From assembly GCF_047948215.1 (NCBI RefSeq), contig NC_134467.1:39988520-40052519 (forward strand): 64,000 nt of DNA, written 5' to 3'. Numbering within the stretch: position 1 is the first letter of the stretch; every line of letters starts with the position of its first letter. Source of the DNA: Lycorma delicatula. Taxonomy: Eukaryota > Arthropoda > Insecta > Hemiptera > Fulgoridae. Shown one piece after another: positions 1 to 13,400 of the stretch. The translations under genes and the position numbers were made by a program. The notes under the pieces were generated by a model. That model saw nothing but the letters and a program-made list of their open reading frames with translations. It was not told the origin of the DNA and did no database searches.

Positions 1-1535
1 GCTTTAATATGTGGCCTCAAAGTCTGACTCTTCTTTTAGCTATATTTTTCCAAATGCTTCTTTCTTTATCTATTTGCCGCAACACCTCTTCATTTGTCAC
101 TTTATCCACCCATCTGATTTTTAACATTCTCCTATAGCACCACATTTCAAAAGCTTCTAATCTTTTCTTCTCAGGTACTCCGATCGTCCAAGTTTCACAT
201 CCATATAAAGCAACGCTCCAAACATATACTTTCAAAAATCTTTTCCTGACATTTAAATTAATTTTTGATGTAAACAAATTGTATTTCTGACTGAAGGCTC
301 GTTTCGCCTGTTATTTGTCGCTATTCAGCATTTTATATCGCTTCTGCTTTGTCCATCTTTGTTATTTGAGAAGTAGAATTACTTACTTCTCAAATAACAA
401 AATTCTTCTACCTCTATAATCTTTTCTCCTCCTATTTTTACATTCAGTAGTACATCGTTGTTATTTCTACTACATTTCAATTTAATCTTGTTTATTTTCA
501 TGCGGTAGTTCTTACGTAGGACTTCATCCATGCATGCCGTTCATTGTTTCTTCTAAATCCTTTTTACTCTTGGCTAGAATTACTATATCATCAGCAAATC
601 GTAGCATCTTTATCTTTTCACCTTGTACTGTTACTCCGAATCTAAATTGTTCTTTAACATCATTAACTGCTAGTTCCATGTAAATATTAAAAAGTAACGG
701 GGATAGGGAACATCCTAGTCAGACTCCCTTTCTTATTACGGCTTCTTTTTATCTTCTTCAATTATTACTGTTGCCGTTTGGTTCCTGTAAATGTTAGCAG
801 TTGTTCTTCTATCTCTGTAATTGAACCATAATTTTTTTAAAATGCTGAACTTTTTATTCCAGTCTATGTTATTGAATCCCTTTTCTAGGTCTATAATTGG
901 GTATGTTGGTTTGTTTGTTTTTCTTTAATCTTCCTTCTACTATTAATCTGAGGCCTAAAATCGCTTCCCTTGTTCCTGAAACCAAATTGGTCTTCTCCTA
1001 ACACTTCTTCCACTCTCCTCTCAATTCTTCTGTATAGAATTCTAGTTAAGATTTTTGATGCATGACTACTTAAACTATTTGTTCTGTATTCTTCAAATTT
1101 ATCTGCTCTTGTTCTCTTTGGTATCATGACTATAACACTCTTTTTGAAGTCTGACAGAACTTCCCCTTTTTCATAAATATTACACACCAGTTTGCATAAT
1201 CTACCTATCGCTTCCTCATCTGCACTGTGCAGTAATTCTGCTCTTCAGATCTTTTATTGCTCTCTTAAATTCAGGTCTCAGTATTGTTTCTCCCATTTCA
1301 TCCTCTGCAACTTCCTCTATAACACCATTTTTTAATTCATTTTCTCCATATAACTCTTCAATATATTCCTTCTTTCATATTATAAATCGGTGTACCATCA
1401 TTGTTTAACACATTATTATTATGTACCCCAAAATCTTTTTTAACTTTCCTATATGCTCTGTCTATTTTACCAATGTTCATTTTTCTTTAATTCACTCTTC
1501 TTTCGCTAGTTTGCACTTCCTGTTTATAGTATTTC
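1..1535 (-). mobile_element. LINE family A, copy A1 (cut by window edge)
   Basis: Non-LTR retrotransposon fragment read on the minus strand. Its 3' end lies left of the window. Successive broken frames give the conserved C-terminal region ([20 protein letters not shown] near 130-220), the reverse-transcriptase stretch around 560-720, the RT segment with VLGEDQFGF near 1000, and at 1180-1530 a linker read as EELYGENELKNG, normally between endonuclease and RT. It is the longest copy of this family here and the only one running past the point (about 1070) where three sister copies stop. Several stops and frameshifts make it dead. The clade is not assigned. Confidence 0.85.
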
Positions 1536-2900
1536 TAAAATATTATAATTGTACATTAATTGACTATGACGATATTTAAAAGTAAGCAAGATGTAAACTG
1601 TGTGTTTTACAACTGGCGCAGTAGATGTGATAAACTTGGAAATCATTTTGTAAATAAACACTCAAATCAAAAATCAAAAACTAAACATCAAACTAGTATT
1701 TTTCTATTTTTTGAATTAAGTGTCTGCAACCCATGATTTTTATTACTTCTATTTTTAATAAATTGGTCAGTAAAACGTAATAAACACGCTCACTTTGGTT
1801 TTCGGGAATTTCTAATCGAAAAAATTGTGTTTGGGGGAAATTTTAGACGTCTGAACCTCTTCTGCTCCCTTGAAAAAACATCTAATGACAGGGTAGGAAT
1901 GGAAATTAACAGGTAACATTTGCTTTTCTTTCACTAGGTCTTACAGGAATATGGCGGCAAGTTTATTGAGCGGTGCAGAATTTTTAACTAGGATCTAAAA
2001 GGTATTTATGTATTTTTTATTATTATTATTATTATTAATAATCCTTAACTGTAAATTTTACTTCCCAGAAAGTGTTAAAACATTTAATACAGATTCTCCA
2101 TGCTTAAATTTTCTTTCCTTAGTTTATTTTATGTACAGCGACTGAATTTAACAATATTTTATACAAGAAATAAATGTTAAAAAAACTGACTACAAAAAAA
2201 AAATTGCTGACAAACATTACTCTAATATAGGACAATTAAAGAGTGTGCAGGTAATAATTTTGTACGTGGTATATTTTTTCAAATTTATATAAACATATAT
2301 ATTTATATGTTTATGATTCCTATGACTCCCGGTAACGTAAGGATTCCAACCTAGGGTCATACATTTAAATCGATTCAGCCGTCTAGCTGCTATCGTGGAA
2401 CATACATACACCCTAAATATATTACACTCCTTTTTGGGCAGAATGTAAAAAATTTGTGGGTATAATTTTATCTAAGAATATACCTTCACATTAATTTGTA
2501 TTAATATATGTAGCATTGTAAACAGTACATTCTTATGCTAAGTAGCATTAAATAATGTCCATTTCTGAGTATATCAGTTAATTTTAGTTCTGGTTTGGTT
2601 TCATTGTGATTTTGTATTATACTAGCGAATACCTTGTTTGAATTTAAAATATCGTAAGATTGGTTGCAAAGACATAACATTTATGAATAACTATAATCTG
2701 TTAGATCGACAATATACCTGATCCATGTAAAAATTAATCTTCAACCTACTAACAAATATCCTGTTTGAATTTTGAAAATTAATAATTTGTGATAAAAAGA
2801 TATGAAAAGGAAATAAAATTGTCAGAAAGAGATTAAAAAACAATGTGATATGCGGTATGGCAGAAATGTATACAAACGAAAATCCAAGGTCAGACAGTTC
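1536..2900. other. AT-rich intergenic DNA without a recognisable gene
   Basis: No coding exon or known element recognised. It holds a short (TTA)n tract at about 2016-2038 and long A/T runs. Small open frames here have no recognisable protein character. Confidence 0.6.
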
Positions 2901-3141
2901 AGCATGTAGAGTAAATACATATAAAAATTACACTCACAGTACAAAACTTCAGGATGGAACAATATGCACCATAACACATAGTAGGAAATTACTATACGGC
3001 ATCATAGTTGCCCGTATAGTTAAGCATGTAGAGTAAATCCATATAAAAATTACATGCACAGTACAAAACCTCAGGATGGACCAATATGCACCGTAAAACG
3101 TAGTAGATAATTACTATACAGCAAGATAGTGAAGTTCCCAA
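2901..3141. repeat. Tandem dimer, period about 122 bp
   Basis: The block starting AGCATGTAGAGTAAAT at 2901 recurs at 3023 with about 90% identity, including the shared phrases CAGGATGGA and CAATATGCACC. Only two units are seen. Confidence 0.85.
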
Positions 3142-3270
3142 TTTTATCCACCATAGCGAATGTGTTAAATAAATATTTTTTCAATCGTGACTAAGGATAT
3201 GAGATCCTGCAAAAGTACTTTCATAATAAAATAAGTCATCTCAGTATTCTATACTACAGAATTTAAAATA

Positions 3271-4576
3271 CAGGTGTCCCATATAAAACGCAACCCAACC
3301 TTATATTGGTAGGTATTGAAATAATAAAAAGGCATGTGTAAATGTAAATGTAATTTTTATTATTACCATCCATTACCTTACATTTAGAGTAAATGTTGGA
3401 AGTAGCCGCCGTCTTCTTGAATACAAGCTTCAATTCTTTTTACAGCGTTTCTTGCAACTTTTTTCAAAGTTTGTGACTGGATATTTAATGCATATTGTTC
3501 AATATTGACTTTCAATCGTTCAAGTGTTTGTAGTTTGTTGCTGTAGGCTTTTTCTTTGAGGTAACCCCGTAGAAAAAAATCCGCCGCAGTAAAATCTGGA
3601 GATCTTGGTGGCCACAAGCCTCGACCGATAACACGATTACCAAAGAATTCCTCAACGAAATCAGAAGTTGAACCTGCGTAGTGCGATGTCGCACCGTCAT
3701 ATTGTGTCTTCCTCTTCCAAGAGTGCGATGAACTGAAATAAAATATCCTGATATCGTTCTGCATTAATGGTGTACTCAAAAAAAATAGGACCGATTATTT
3801 TCTTCCGCGATATCGTGGACCACACGCCCAACTTCTGCGGGTGTAATTGTTTTTTGTGATAAACGTGGGGATTTTCAGCACTCCAAATTCTACTGTTTTG
3901 GCTGTTTACGTAGCCATCCAAATGAAACGGTGCTTCATCTGTGAAAAATAATGAATCCGTAACATTAATTCCCCCACGCAGAAATCGACGGAACCGTTGA
4001 CTATATTGTAGCCGTTTTCTTTGTCGGGCTCAAGAAGTCTATGAACCGTTTGAATCCGATAAGGTCGTAATTGTAATTGTTTGGTCGCCCGATGAACAGT
4101 TGATCTAGACAAATTAATTTCAGCAGACAAACGTCTGATCGATTTATTTGGCGAGGCAAGTAATCTGTCTTTGATTTCAGTGACTATATCTGTATTCAAC
4201 ACTGACGCAGATCTTTTGTGTTCCCTGTTATTAACAGAACCGGTCTCTCTAAATTTTGTGACAAACCTTAATACTGATGTTTTGTTAGGAGCTGGTTTAT
4301 CCGGGTACTTATGGCGAAACAAATCTTGCACTGCGACCACTGATTTCGTACTGAAGTACGACTCTACAATGAAAACACGTTCTTCTAGCGAAAACACCAT
4401 CTTGTCTCTAGCAATACATTGAACGTTATGATTGCATTGTTGTTATTATCGGTAGTGTTCTACCAATGTTCAGATGTTGGACGAGTCCATTTCAGTAACG
4501 AGTAGGGAAGTAAGCTTGACTTTTGAAATTTCATGGATGAGTGATTGATGGGTTGCGTTTTATATAGGACACTCTG
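3271..4576 (-). mobile_element. Tc1/mariner-type DNA transposon, DD38D-like lineage, copy 1
   Basis: The element is 1306 bp, flanked by TA on both sides. Its inverted ends are CAGGTGTCCCATATAAAACG at 3271 and the reverse complement of CAGAGTGTCCTATATAAAAC ending at 4576. It carries one transposase gene on the minus strand, now broken. A sister copy at 41876-43204 is about 90% identical. Confidence 0.9.
3384..4400 (-). pseudogene. Transposase pseudogene of the DD38D-like element (copy 1)
   Basis: Starts at ATG 4400 (MVFSLEERVFIVES) and ends at 3384 (HLL stop). Visible domains are the N-terminal helix-turn-helix with the linker KFRETGSVNN, a second HTH (IRRLSAEINLSRSTVHRA), then a DDE/D catalytic core: first Asp in FTDEA, second in YDGATSH, then WPPRSPDF and the third Asp in AADFF. 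The second and third Asp are separated by 38 residues. Compared with the sister copy it has a 1-nt deletion in an A-run near 4016 and a deletion of about 14 nt near 3707, so it is split into three frames. It would cut and paste DNA at TA sites; this copy cannot. Confidence 0.88.
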
Positions 4577-5820
4577 TATATATATAAAATGCAAAAACAA
4601 AAATTTTGCAAGGATAAACATACACTTTTAAAATAAATGCAATATTATTAGTACAAAAAAAAATCATAATCATTTATAAAGATACTGTAACAAACAGATA
4701 GAGAAATTCTTTTTTGTAACAGAAGCTTCCAAACAAATGAGAGAAAATGAACGAAAAACCTAGAAGAAACAGCACAGAAATGTCTTCTACAAAGAATTAA
4801 TAAAAAAGCGTAGAAGGTGTGGACAAAAGAAATTGTTAAACTTGAACAAAAGGGTGGATTGGCTACTGTTACTGCAGGTCAAGACCTAGGCCCAGAGATA
4901 TAAATACTGCCATGGACTAGTGACTTTCAATTCGGTACAGTGTGTGATAAATGTGAGCAGATATGCGAAAGGGTTCGAACTGAATATGCGGTAACAAATG
5001 AGTGTAAAGTGTAGCACAAATATTCCATGTTTGGACAGTGGTTAAGTATAAGAAGCTGTTTGTAGATTTCATTATGAACAGGGGTCAAATTAATGTTGTT
5101 CATTTATAAAAGTGCAAGCTAGTTTCCTTTTGTAAACAATTCTTGCATAAAGTGAATTTTGTTGACTTTGTAATTGCTATTTTACAGTTTTAATCTTTTC
5201 TATGCAGAATGAAACTCGAAGTTGAGGGTTTTATTAGAAAAATAAAATACTATACAACTTAATTTTCTTTTTCTGCACGTAAAGACTATACTGATAACCT
5301 GTTTCGTTAAGCATCTGTTTAAAAGACTATCAAGATCTCATTCGCCTTTGACATAATACAATTTACCATTAATAATAACCTGTATGAATTGATTCTGATG
5401 AAAATACTAAACCGATGTTTCCTATGTTAACGTATTTGTTTGGTGATGAAATCCTATTAACAATAATAATAATAATTGTGAACCAACATTTACAAACACC
5501 TCAGTGTATTTTATTTCTCAAAAATCTTAATGGATTAATAACGAAACAAAAATTCTCCATCTCTGTTCAAGATTTGATAAAAAAATACACAATTTTTAAA
5601 TTTTCCAGGGTGTATATGTCCAATAGTTACAATTATTTTTTGTTATGTTGGTACACTTGTCCCTAATGTATGTTTACATAGGCTGCTTAGTTTATTTTTG
5701 GCTGTCGAAAAGGTTACATGTGTTTTGGTATGGTTGGACATTTTTAACTTGTAGGTAAAATGTAACTAAGAATTTGCATTAAAATTTTGCTTCAAAAATG
5801 GGATAGAGAGCAGCACCACA
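4577..5820. other. Intergenic DNA without a recognisable gene
   Basis: No gene recognised. The stretch 4730-5060 is somewhat less AT-rich than its surroundings and could be an old repeat, but I cannot name it. Confidence 0.5.
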
Positions 5821-6640
5821 TTGAATGTTGTTTTTAGTGATTCTTCTATGAATAAAGTGTTTACAAGAGGTACAAACATTTCCGAGAGGTGCTACGAAAA
5901 CGTTAAAGATGAAGAGCTCCCTAAACGTTCCGGCACATCAAAAACCAATGACATGAAAAAAGTGAAGAAAATGTTTATGAACTATCACCTAATCACAATT
6001 GGTAATTGCTGTTCATGTTGACATTTCATTTAGCTCACGCCAAACAACCAAAAGCAATGTCGAATGAACACTGCTCAGGAGTTGCTAAATGATGTGAACA
6101 ATGAACCAGAACTGTTCAAACTAGTCATAAAACATGAGTGTATAGTTATAGTATACATTGAAACTAAGACCCAAATCGTCGCAATGGAAGCTTCCTGAAG
6201 AACCAAGACCGAAAAAAGCTGATCAAGTTCGATTGAATGTGAAGAAGGATCTAAAGATATGTTCTTCGATTTCAACGGCTTAATGTACCCTGAAACCAGG
6301 TTGTACAATCAATAAGAATAGTTACCTGGAAATTCTATGCAGTTTGCGTGAAGCAATCTGAAGAAAACACCTGTATTTGTGGAGAAATAATTCATGGCAA
6401 TTGTACTGCAATAATACACCTGAACATACTTTACCATGAACATTCTGCTGAACACCTGAACATACTGCTTTATCATGAATTTTTGGCCAAAATCGACACT
6501 GTTATGATACCTCAGCCTCCATATTTGCTGAACACAGCCCCCATGAGACTTCTTCCTATTCCCCAAGCAGAAAAGACGAAGTTTTACCAACACTAAAAAG
6601 ATAAAAAAACAGAATAGCTGAAGAAACTAAATGCCACACC
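5821..6640 (+). pseudogene. Decayed mariner (DD34D, SETMAR/GVQW-like) transposase relic
   Basis: Plus-strand frames, much interrupted, keep mariner landmarks in order: VKDEELPKRSGTSKTND (linker after the first HTH) near 5905, ISFSSRQT (second HTH) near 6030, QSSQWKLPEEPRPKKADQ then VRLNVK near 6170-6240, NNSWQL near 6385, and LAKIDTVMIPQPPYLL then LLPIPQAEKTKF near 6483-6585. These match the order in insect mariner transposases. Frameshifts and stops throughout show it is long dead. It lies in the 3' flank of WDR12, in opposite orientation. Confidence 0.75.
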
Positions 6641-7172
6641 AAAATTGTATTCCAGAGGTGCTTCAAAAATTGGAAAAAACACTGCCACAAATATATTATA
6701 ACTGAGAGGGAGTACTTTCATTGGTAAAAAAATCATTGATGAACAAATAAGGATTTTTAAGAAAAACTACAACTACGTATTTTACGATCGGACCTCATAC
6801 ATGTTAAATTAAATTACAGAAGTGAACTGGTATAAATTTTCGTTGTCTTTTTTTTTCTTTAATAAAAATTCTATTACTTTCTCTGTATAACTTATAATAT
6901 AGTTCACCACAGCATGTAAGATCATGCCATTTTTCTACCATCAAATTATACCACAAAGTAAAACCACTTTTGTTCCAAAAACAACAAAAAATCAAATAAT
7001 TTTAACAGTAATCTGTTACTGAAGATTCAGTTACAGCTTAAATGTATTTTTTATAAATTTAATAGATTCATTCTTGTCTCAGTTTTGATAATTACTAAAA
7101 CTTTTACATAAAAAAGTTAAAATAAAGGAACAGGCAAATTTATTAAAACAACACAAATTAATTTTTCTAAAT

Positions 7173-7178
7173 TTTATT
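7173..7178 (-). promoter_or_regulatory. Candidate polyadenylation signal of WDR12
   Basis: TTTATT on the plus strand is AATAAA on the minus strand, 64 bp past the WDR12 stop codon. A second AATAAA lies at 7139-7144. Which is used cannot be told from sequence alone. Confidence 0.5.
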
Positions 7179-7241
7179 TTGAAAAATTAATATCAATAGA
7201 AAAAAAAAACAAATTATATAATTTAACAATAAAGAAATTAA

Positions 7242-7404
7242 TTACATATAATCTTCATTAATATTTTTTACATCGTATTTATTCGATTTAAAAATACGTA
7301 ACGTATTATCGGCTCCGCCAGATAAAAGATATTTTGGATCTGACCAATCAGAGCATAGTATTTTATCTTCATGTCCCATTAAATCAAACAATGGCACCCT
7401 GGTA
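7242..7404 (-). CDS. WDR12: WDR12 exon 9 (stop codon)
   Basis: Acceptor TTTTTACAG|T. Encodes WD7 ([20 protein letters not shown] through NTLRIFKS) and a short tail ending NEDYM, with stop TAA at 7242-7244. Confidence 0.96.
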
Positions 7405-10400
7405 CTGTAAAAAAAAAATTGCAATTAGTTTCCTTTTTTTAATAATTAAAAACTGTTAACTGGAAGTTTAGAATGAAAGTAAATATTAGTAAAACAAAAC
7501 AATGACAAGATTAAAATATATTGCCAGAGGTAAAGTAATAGAAAATTAAATTTGGTGACATAAAATGAAGACTGAAAACCAAAATAATCATAGTAGAACT
7601 AATAAATACAGGTTTGTAACATTTGTTTACAAGAGTGTGGTTTACGATTGATTAAAAATATGATCCAGTGTTAAAACAATGAGTGAAAAGAAAGGAAACT
7701 TATGAAAATGACAATTAAAAGGAAAAAAGAATCTGGCAATACTACATACATATTATGGAGTTGTGTGAGTAAAAGAAAAATATGGATGGAAAATGGAAGG
7801 AAAACAGGATAAAACCGATTTATAAAATAAAAAAAACTATTAGTCTGTGATCATGATAAATCAGAACTGACATACAGTCCAAGTTAAAAATACTTAACAA
7901 AAAATATTGTGCTTGTACGATAACCATGTCTAACTGGTGCTCGTGTTATATAATCAACAAATAAAAACTTGACTAATTTACTTACTTTCTAATATCCCAT
8001 AACTTAAAATGGCTGTCATAAGCTCCAGAAACGAAAAGGTTCTCTTCAGTAGTCGACCATCTTACGGTCTGTACCCATTCCATATGCGATGTAAATGTTG
8101 CTTTTACCACAGATCCTTCTGAAAACCAGAAACAAATGACACAAAAAACTTAGGGCAACTTATAGCAAATACACAATACCAAAATAATTTTTTCAAATCA
8201 TCATTACCATATAGTCATCGGCATGATAGCCATTTCTTAATCAAAGTTATTTTTTTCTCTTCAGTCATTTGACTGATTTGATGCAGCTCGCCAAGATTCC
8301 CTATCTAGTTCTAGTTGTTTCATTTCGGTATAACCCCTACATCATACATCCCTAACAATTTGTTTTACATATTCCAAACGTTGCCTGCCTACACAATTTT
8401 TTCCTTCTACCTGTCCCTCCAATATTAAAGCGACTATTCCAGGATGCCTTAATATGTGGCCTATAAGTCTGTCTCTTCTTTTAGCTATATTTTTCCAAAT
8501 GCTTCTTTCTTTTTCTATTTGCCATAACACCTCTTCATTTGCCACTTTATCCACCCATTGATTTTTAACATTCTCCTATAGCACCTCATTTCAAAATTTC
8601 CTAATCTTTTCTTCTCAGGTACTCCAATCGTCTACGTTTCACTTCCATATTGACCGACGCTCCAAACATATACTTTAAAATCTTTTCCTGACATTTAAAT
8701 TAATTTTTGATATAAACAAATTATATTTCTGACTGAAGGCTCGTTTCGCCTGTGCTATTCGGCATTTTATATCGCTCCTGCTTCGTCCATCTTTAGTAAT
8801 TCTACTTTCCAAATAACAAAATTCTTCTAACTCCATAATCTTTTCTCCTCCTATTTTCACATTCAGTGGACCATCTTTGTTATTTCTACTGCATTTTATT
8901 ACTTCGTTTATTCTTCCGTAGGACTTCATCCATGCCATTCACTGTTTCTTCTATATCCTTTCTACTCTCAGCTAGAATTACTATATCATCAGCAAATCAT
9001 AGCATCTTTAATTTTTCACTTTGTACTGTTACTCCGAATCTAAATTGTTCTTTAACATCATTAACTGCTAGTTCCATGTAAATATTAAAAAGTAACGGGG
9101 ATAGGGAACATCCTTGTCAGACTCCCTTTCTTATGTTCTTCAATTATTACTGTTGCTGTTTGGTTCCTGTAAATGCTAGCAATTGTTCTTCTATCTCTGT
9201 ATTTGAACCCAATTTTTTTAAAATGCTGAACATTTTATTCCAGTCTACGTTATCGAATGCCTTTTCTAGGTCTATAAATGCCAAGTATGTTGGTTTGTTT
9301 TTTTAATCTTCCTTCTACATTAATCTGAGGCCTAAAATTGTTTCCGTTGTCCCTATACTTTTCTTGAAACCAAATTGGTCTTCTCCTAACACTTCTTCCC
9401 CCCTCTCCTCTCAATTCTTCTGTATAGAATTTTAGTTAAGATTTTTGATGCATGACTACTTAAAAGTTAAAAAAAATATATCAAAGTTTACGGGAGTAGT
9501 AAATTTTTGTGCCTATCTAATTACAACTAGGGTAGATGCTGAGATTCCTATATTAAAATATTATCTATCTATTAAAGGCAAAGTATGGTTGAAGACCACA
9601 TTTTTTTGTCATACCATTGGACTGTTTTGTTGCATTCTGTTTTATTCTGCACTCATTTTATTATTAATATTAACTGCTACATCACAAATCCTTATTTATA
9701 TGTTTCATATACAGCTTATATTGCTTATGACTTCTATTGTCTCATATCATTACAAATTCAACTATTGTATAATGTAAATTGCTTAAAAACGTATGTATTT
9801 ATTAGTAGCTGAAAAAATAATTATACCTGTCGATCGAGGATCATAAAGTCTAATGTGTCGATCAGCTGATGCTGTAATTAAATTTCCACTAACTGGAGAA
9901 ACATGTACATCAAAATATGATTTATTTCCAGGTATTTCACATTTAATTGCACCATATTCAACATCCCAAACTTTTAACGTATGATCCCAAGATGATGTTA
10001 CGATTTGACCATCTGTTAACCAACAGACTCCAGATATTGCTTCTTTATGACCTTTTAATGTTAATAATGGTGTCTGAAAAAAAAAATTATAATATAACAT
10101 ACATAACTAATATCTTATCTATTTAATATATTAATTACTAGCTGTTTCCTGTGGGTTCACTGACATGGATTTGTACCAAGAATAAAGTTAACATTTCAAA
10201 AGAAACATTTAATTTTTGTTAAAATTCTACGTAATTTAAAGATTGATGTTTTAGAGGGATTATATTTAGTTTGTTGAGGATTTTGATCTTATCAAATTTA
10301 TTAATAAACTAAAATAAATCAATTTAATCATATGCAAAAATGAAAAATCTTTTCTCGTAAGATTTTATTACAATTTTTTAATTTTTCAATAGACAGCACG

Positions 10401-13400
10401 ACATGTAATGTATCAAATGTAATTTTGTTTTTGTAAGCATGTGTAAACATTTACATCTTTGTATTAAACCGTGGAATTATAAAATCATTGAAAACATTAC
10501 CAAATGGAAAAACACAGAGCAAGTAATTAACTAAAATTCTTATATGAAGTGCTACCCAAAAGTTCGGGGAATTTTACCATAAATTATAATTTCCACTGTC
10601 TCCTTCAAAGTAATCCCCTTGGTCACTGACGCAGTGATCCCAGCGGTTTTCCCATGATTCTATGCATCCCTGGAAGTCTGCAGGTGTAAGTGTTCGAAGC
10701 ACGTTCTGCGTTTCTTCCTGAATCTCCTCAATTGTGTTAAAACGACGGCCTTTCAATTGAAATCTTATTTTCGGAAAGAGAAAAATGTCGCACGGGGCAA
10801 GGCCAGGCGAATAGGGTGGTTGGGTTATCACTACCGTCTTTTTGGAAGCCAAGAAAATCCGAATGGCTAGCGATGTGTGTGCTGGTGCGTTGTCATGGTG
10901 CAGAACCCAGCTGTTACACCACAGATCTGAACGTTTGCGCCTAATGCTTTCACGTAACCACTTCAAAACTTCACAATAGAACATCCCATTGACAATTTGA
11001 CCAAGAGGAACAAATTCCTTAGATGTCGAAAAGAACAATCATCATGGACTTCACGTTGCTGCGAACTTGGCGTGCTTTTTTTGGCCGCGGTGAAGTTGGC
11101 CACTTCCACTGCGACGACTGCTGCTTAGTTTCAGGGTCATACCCGTATACCCATGTCTCATCACCGGTTATGATGTTGGAGATGAAGTTAGGGTCATCTC
11201 TCGCTGAATTTTTCAATTCACTACAGACAGCTACACGATTTTGTTTCTGGTCGCTGTTCAACAGTCTCAACAGAAAGAATATTCAAACTGCAAAAGGCAT
11301 GCAGGCTTATGTGGAATCATTATAACAAAAGGGCAGTGTCTCGCAACGGGAAACTACAACATTACAACACAGCTGTCTTGCCGGTGGCCTTGTATGCTGC
11401 AAAAACCACAGTAATCAGACCAAAATTGACCAAAAATTCATGAAATCGAGAAGCAAGAACAGAAAATCCTCAGGAAAATCCACTGTGTAGTCCTCACAGA
11501 CAAAACCTGTATCACGGGAACCACAAATGAATTGTATGAAAACACCGACTCAGTCACCAACAAATTTAGGGAAAGGTGTCTACAATTCTAGGGACTCTTA
11601 TGCAGGATGGGTGAAGGTAGACTCGCTAAGAAAATTTTCAACATCATCAAGGGAAGTAAGTTAAAGTTCATTTGTATGAAAGAAACAAAAGATGACCTGG
11701 AATGAATGAACATCTCAGAAGACACAATGGACAGAAGGAAGTTTAGGGATGAAATTAGAAAATTGAACAAGATTCAAAAACAGAAACGATAGGAAGAGAT
11801 GGACGGAGAGGAGGAAGAAGAAACATAGTGAACGGATGAAGAAGTTTGAGAAGAAAATAAAACAGAAGGAAGTAAAGGCATGACTGGCTCAAGTTCACCA
11901 CACTCTCCTAAAGGGGAATACTCGGAAATAATAATAATAAAGAGAAAAAAGTTGCAAACACTAAATTTTTATTAATAATATTAAAGCATACCCTAATTTG
12001 TGACTTATTATCTCGTCGAGCCCTTTTACTTGATGAGGTTTCAAAATCTGAATCAGCACCTCTATGAAGAGCTGAAACAATAAAAAAATATTACAGTAAA
12101 TTATATAAAAAGGTTCCTTAAAATTTTTTATAAAGACTGGAAAACTGTTAAAACATGTATATGTAAAGTGACTTATAAAACGTGTCTAATTTTTCTTTAT
12201 ATTTGAAATATATTACAAATATCGTAGCTTTTAGATTCTATAACATATATCAGTCGTCTGAGAAGCTTAAAGCAGGCTGTGATTATGATAATTTTGTAAA
12301 ATTTTAATGGTTTAACAAATTTTTTTTGGTTATACATTGATGGGAGAACTCACTTGTTTTTTTAAGTACAAGTATATTTAATGTTTGATTCTATAAGTTA
12401 TTTTTATTTATTCTTAAAACTGCAAAACACTTACACCTAATTACATTTACTTTATGACAGATGAATTCTATAACCTAACTGTGATTAGAATCCAGAACCT
12501 TCTGAATGAAAGGCAGACAAGGTACCACTCGCCACAGAGGTTAGCAATATATAAATGTAAATGAATTGCTTTCTGAAGTTTACTTATGTTATTGGCCGAT
12601 TGATGAATGCCAAAATTATTTAATAATAATAAGATGGAAGATCTCTATGAAAGATCATTCATAACACATTGCTGCCTATTATTAAACATAAACAAAATAT
12701 CTTGATGTTTATTCTGATGACATCAATTATAGTACAGAGGAATCTGTTGGCAATAATTTTCAGGAACAAATAATCGATCAATACATGCTATGGAAGCATG
12801 AATCCTGTGGTATTTTACCCCATTTCATTAACCTTAAACAAAATAACCATCATTGCAATTTTTTTTTTGAGAGGCTGTAATGCTGTTATTTGCCTGTCTT
12901 ATGCATTTGTTTCCTTAAGGTTCTTGTCACCATAAATGAATCATCAATGTAAATAAATGCCAGAAAAAATCAAATTATTCATATAATTTATCACAATCGC
13001 ACAATATACTTAAAGAAAAAAAATTACTGATCATGCCAACCCATTTAAGCACCAAATTACTTTGTTTATTTTCCTTTTAATTTTGAAATACATAAAAATC
13101 ACACAGGTTATAGAAATTTTCAACTTTAACACACAGAAAAAATTATATTTTAAGCTCTTATAAATACCAAGAAAATTCAACAGTACTGTTGCCAGCTTTT
13201 GTTAATACATAGTAAATAAATAAATATAATTTACTACTCACAAGCAGACCATATTTTTAATAATGAATCCCAGCTTCCGGTAGCAAATTTCTGTGATGTA
13301 GGGTCAACAGAAACACATTCAACACTTCTTTCGTGGCCTTTACACATATGTATACATTCAACAGAATTATTTGATACATTCCACTCCCATAACATTGCAC

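Noticed and set aside
5415..5666. 83-codon plus-strand frame
   Set aside because: AT-driven hydrophobic translation with no recognisable domain.
9445..9812. Open frames of 110 and 75 codons on the plus strand
   Set aside because: Translation is AT-driven and hydrophobic with no family pattern; they lie in WDR12 intron 7, antisense, overlapping exon 7.
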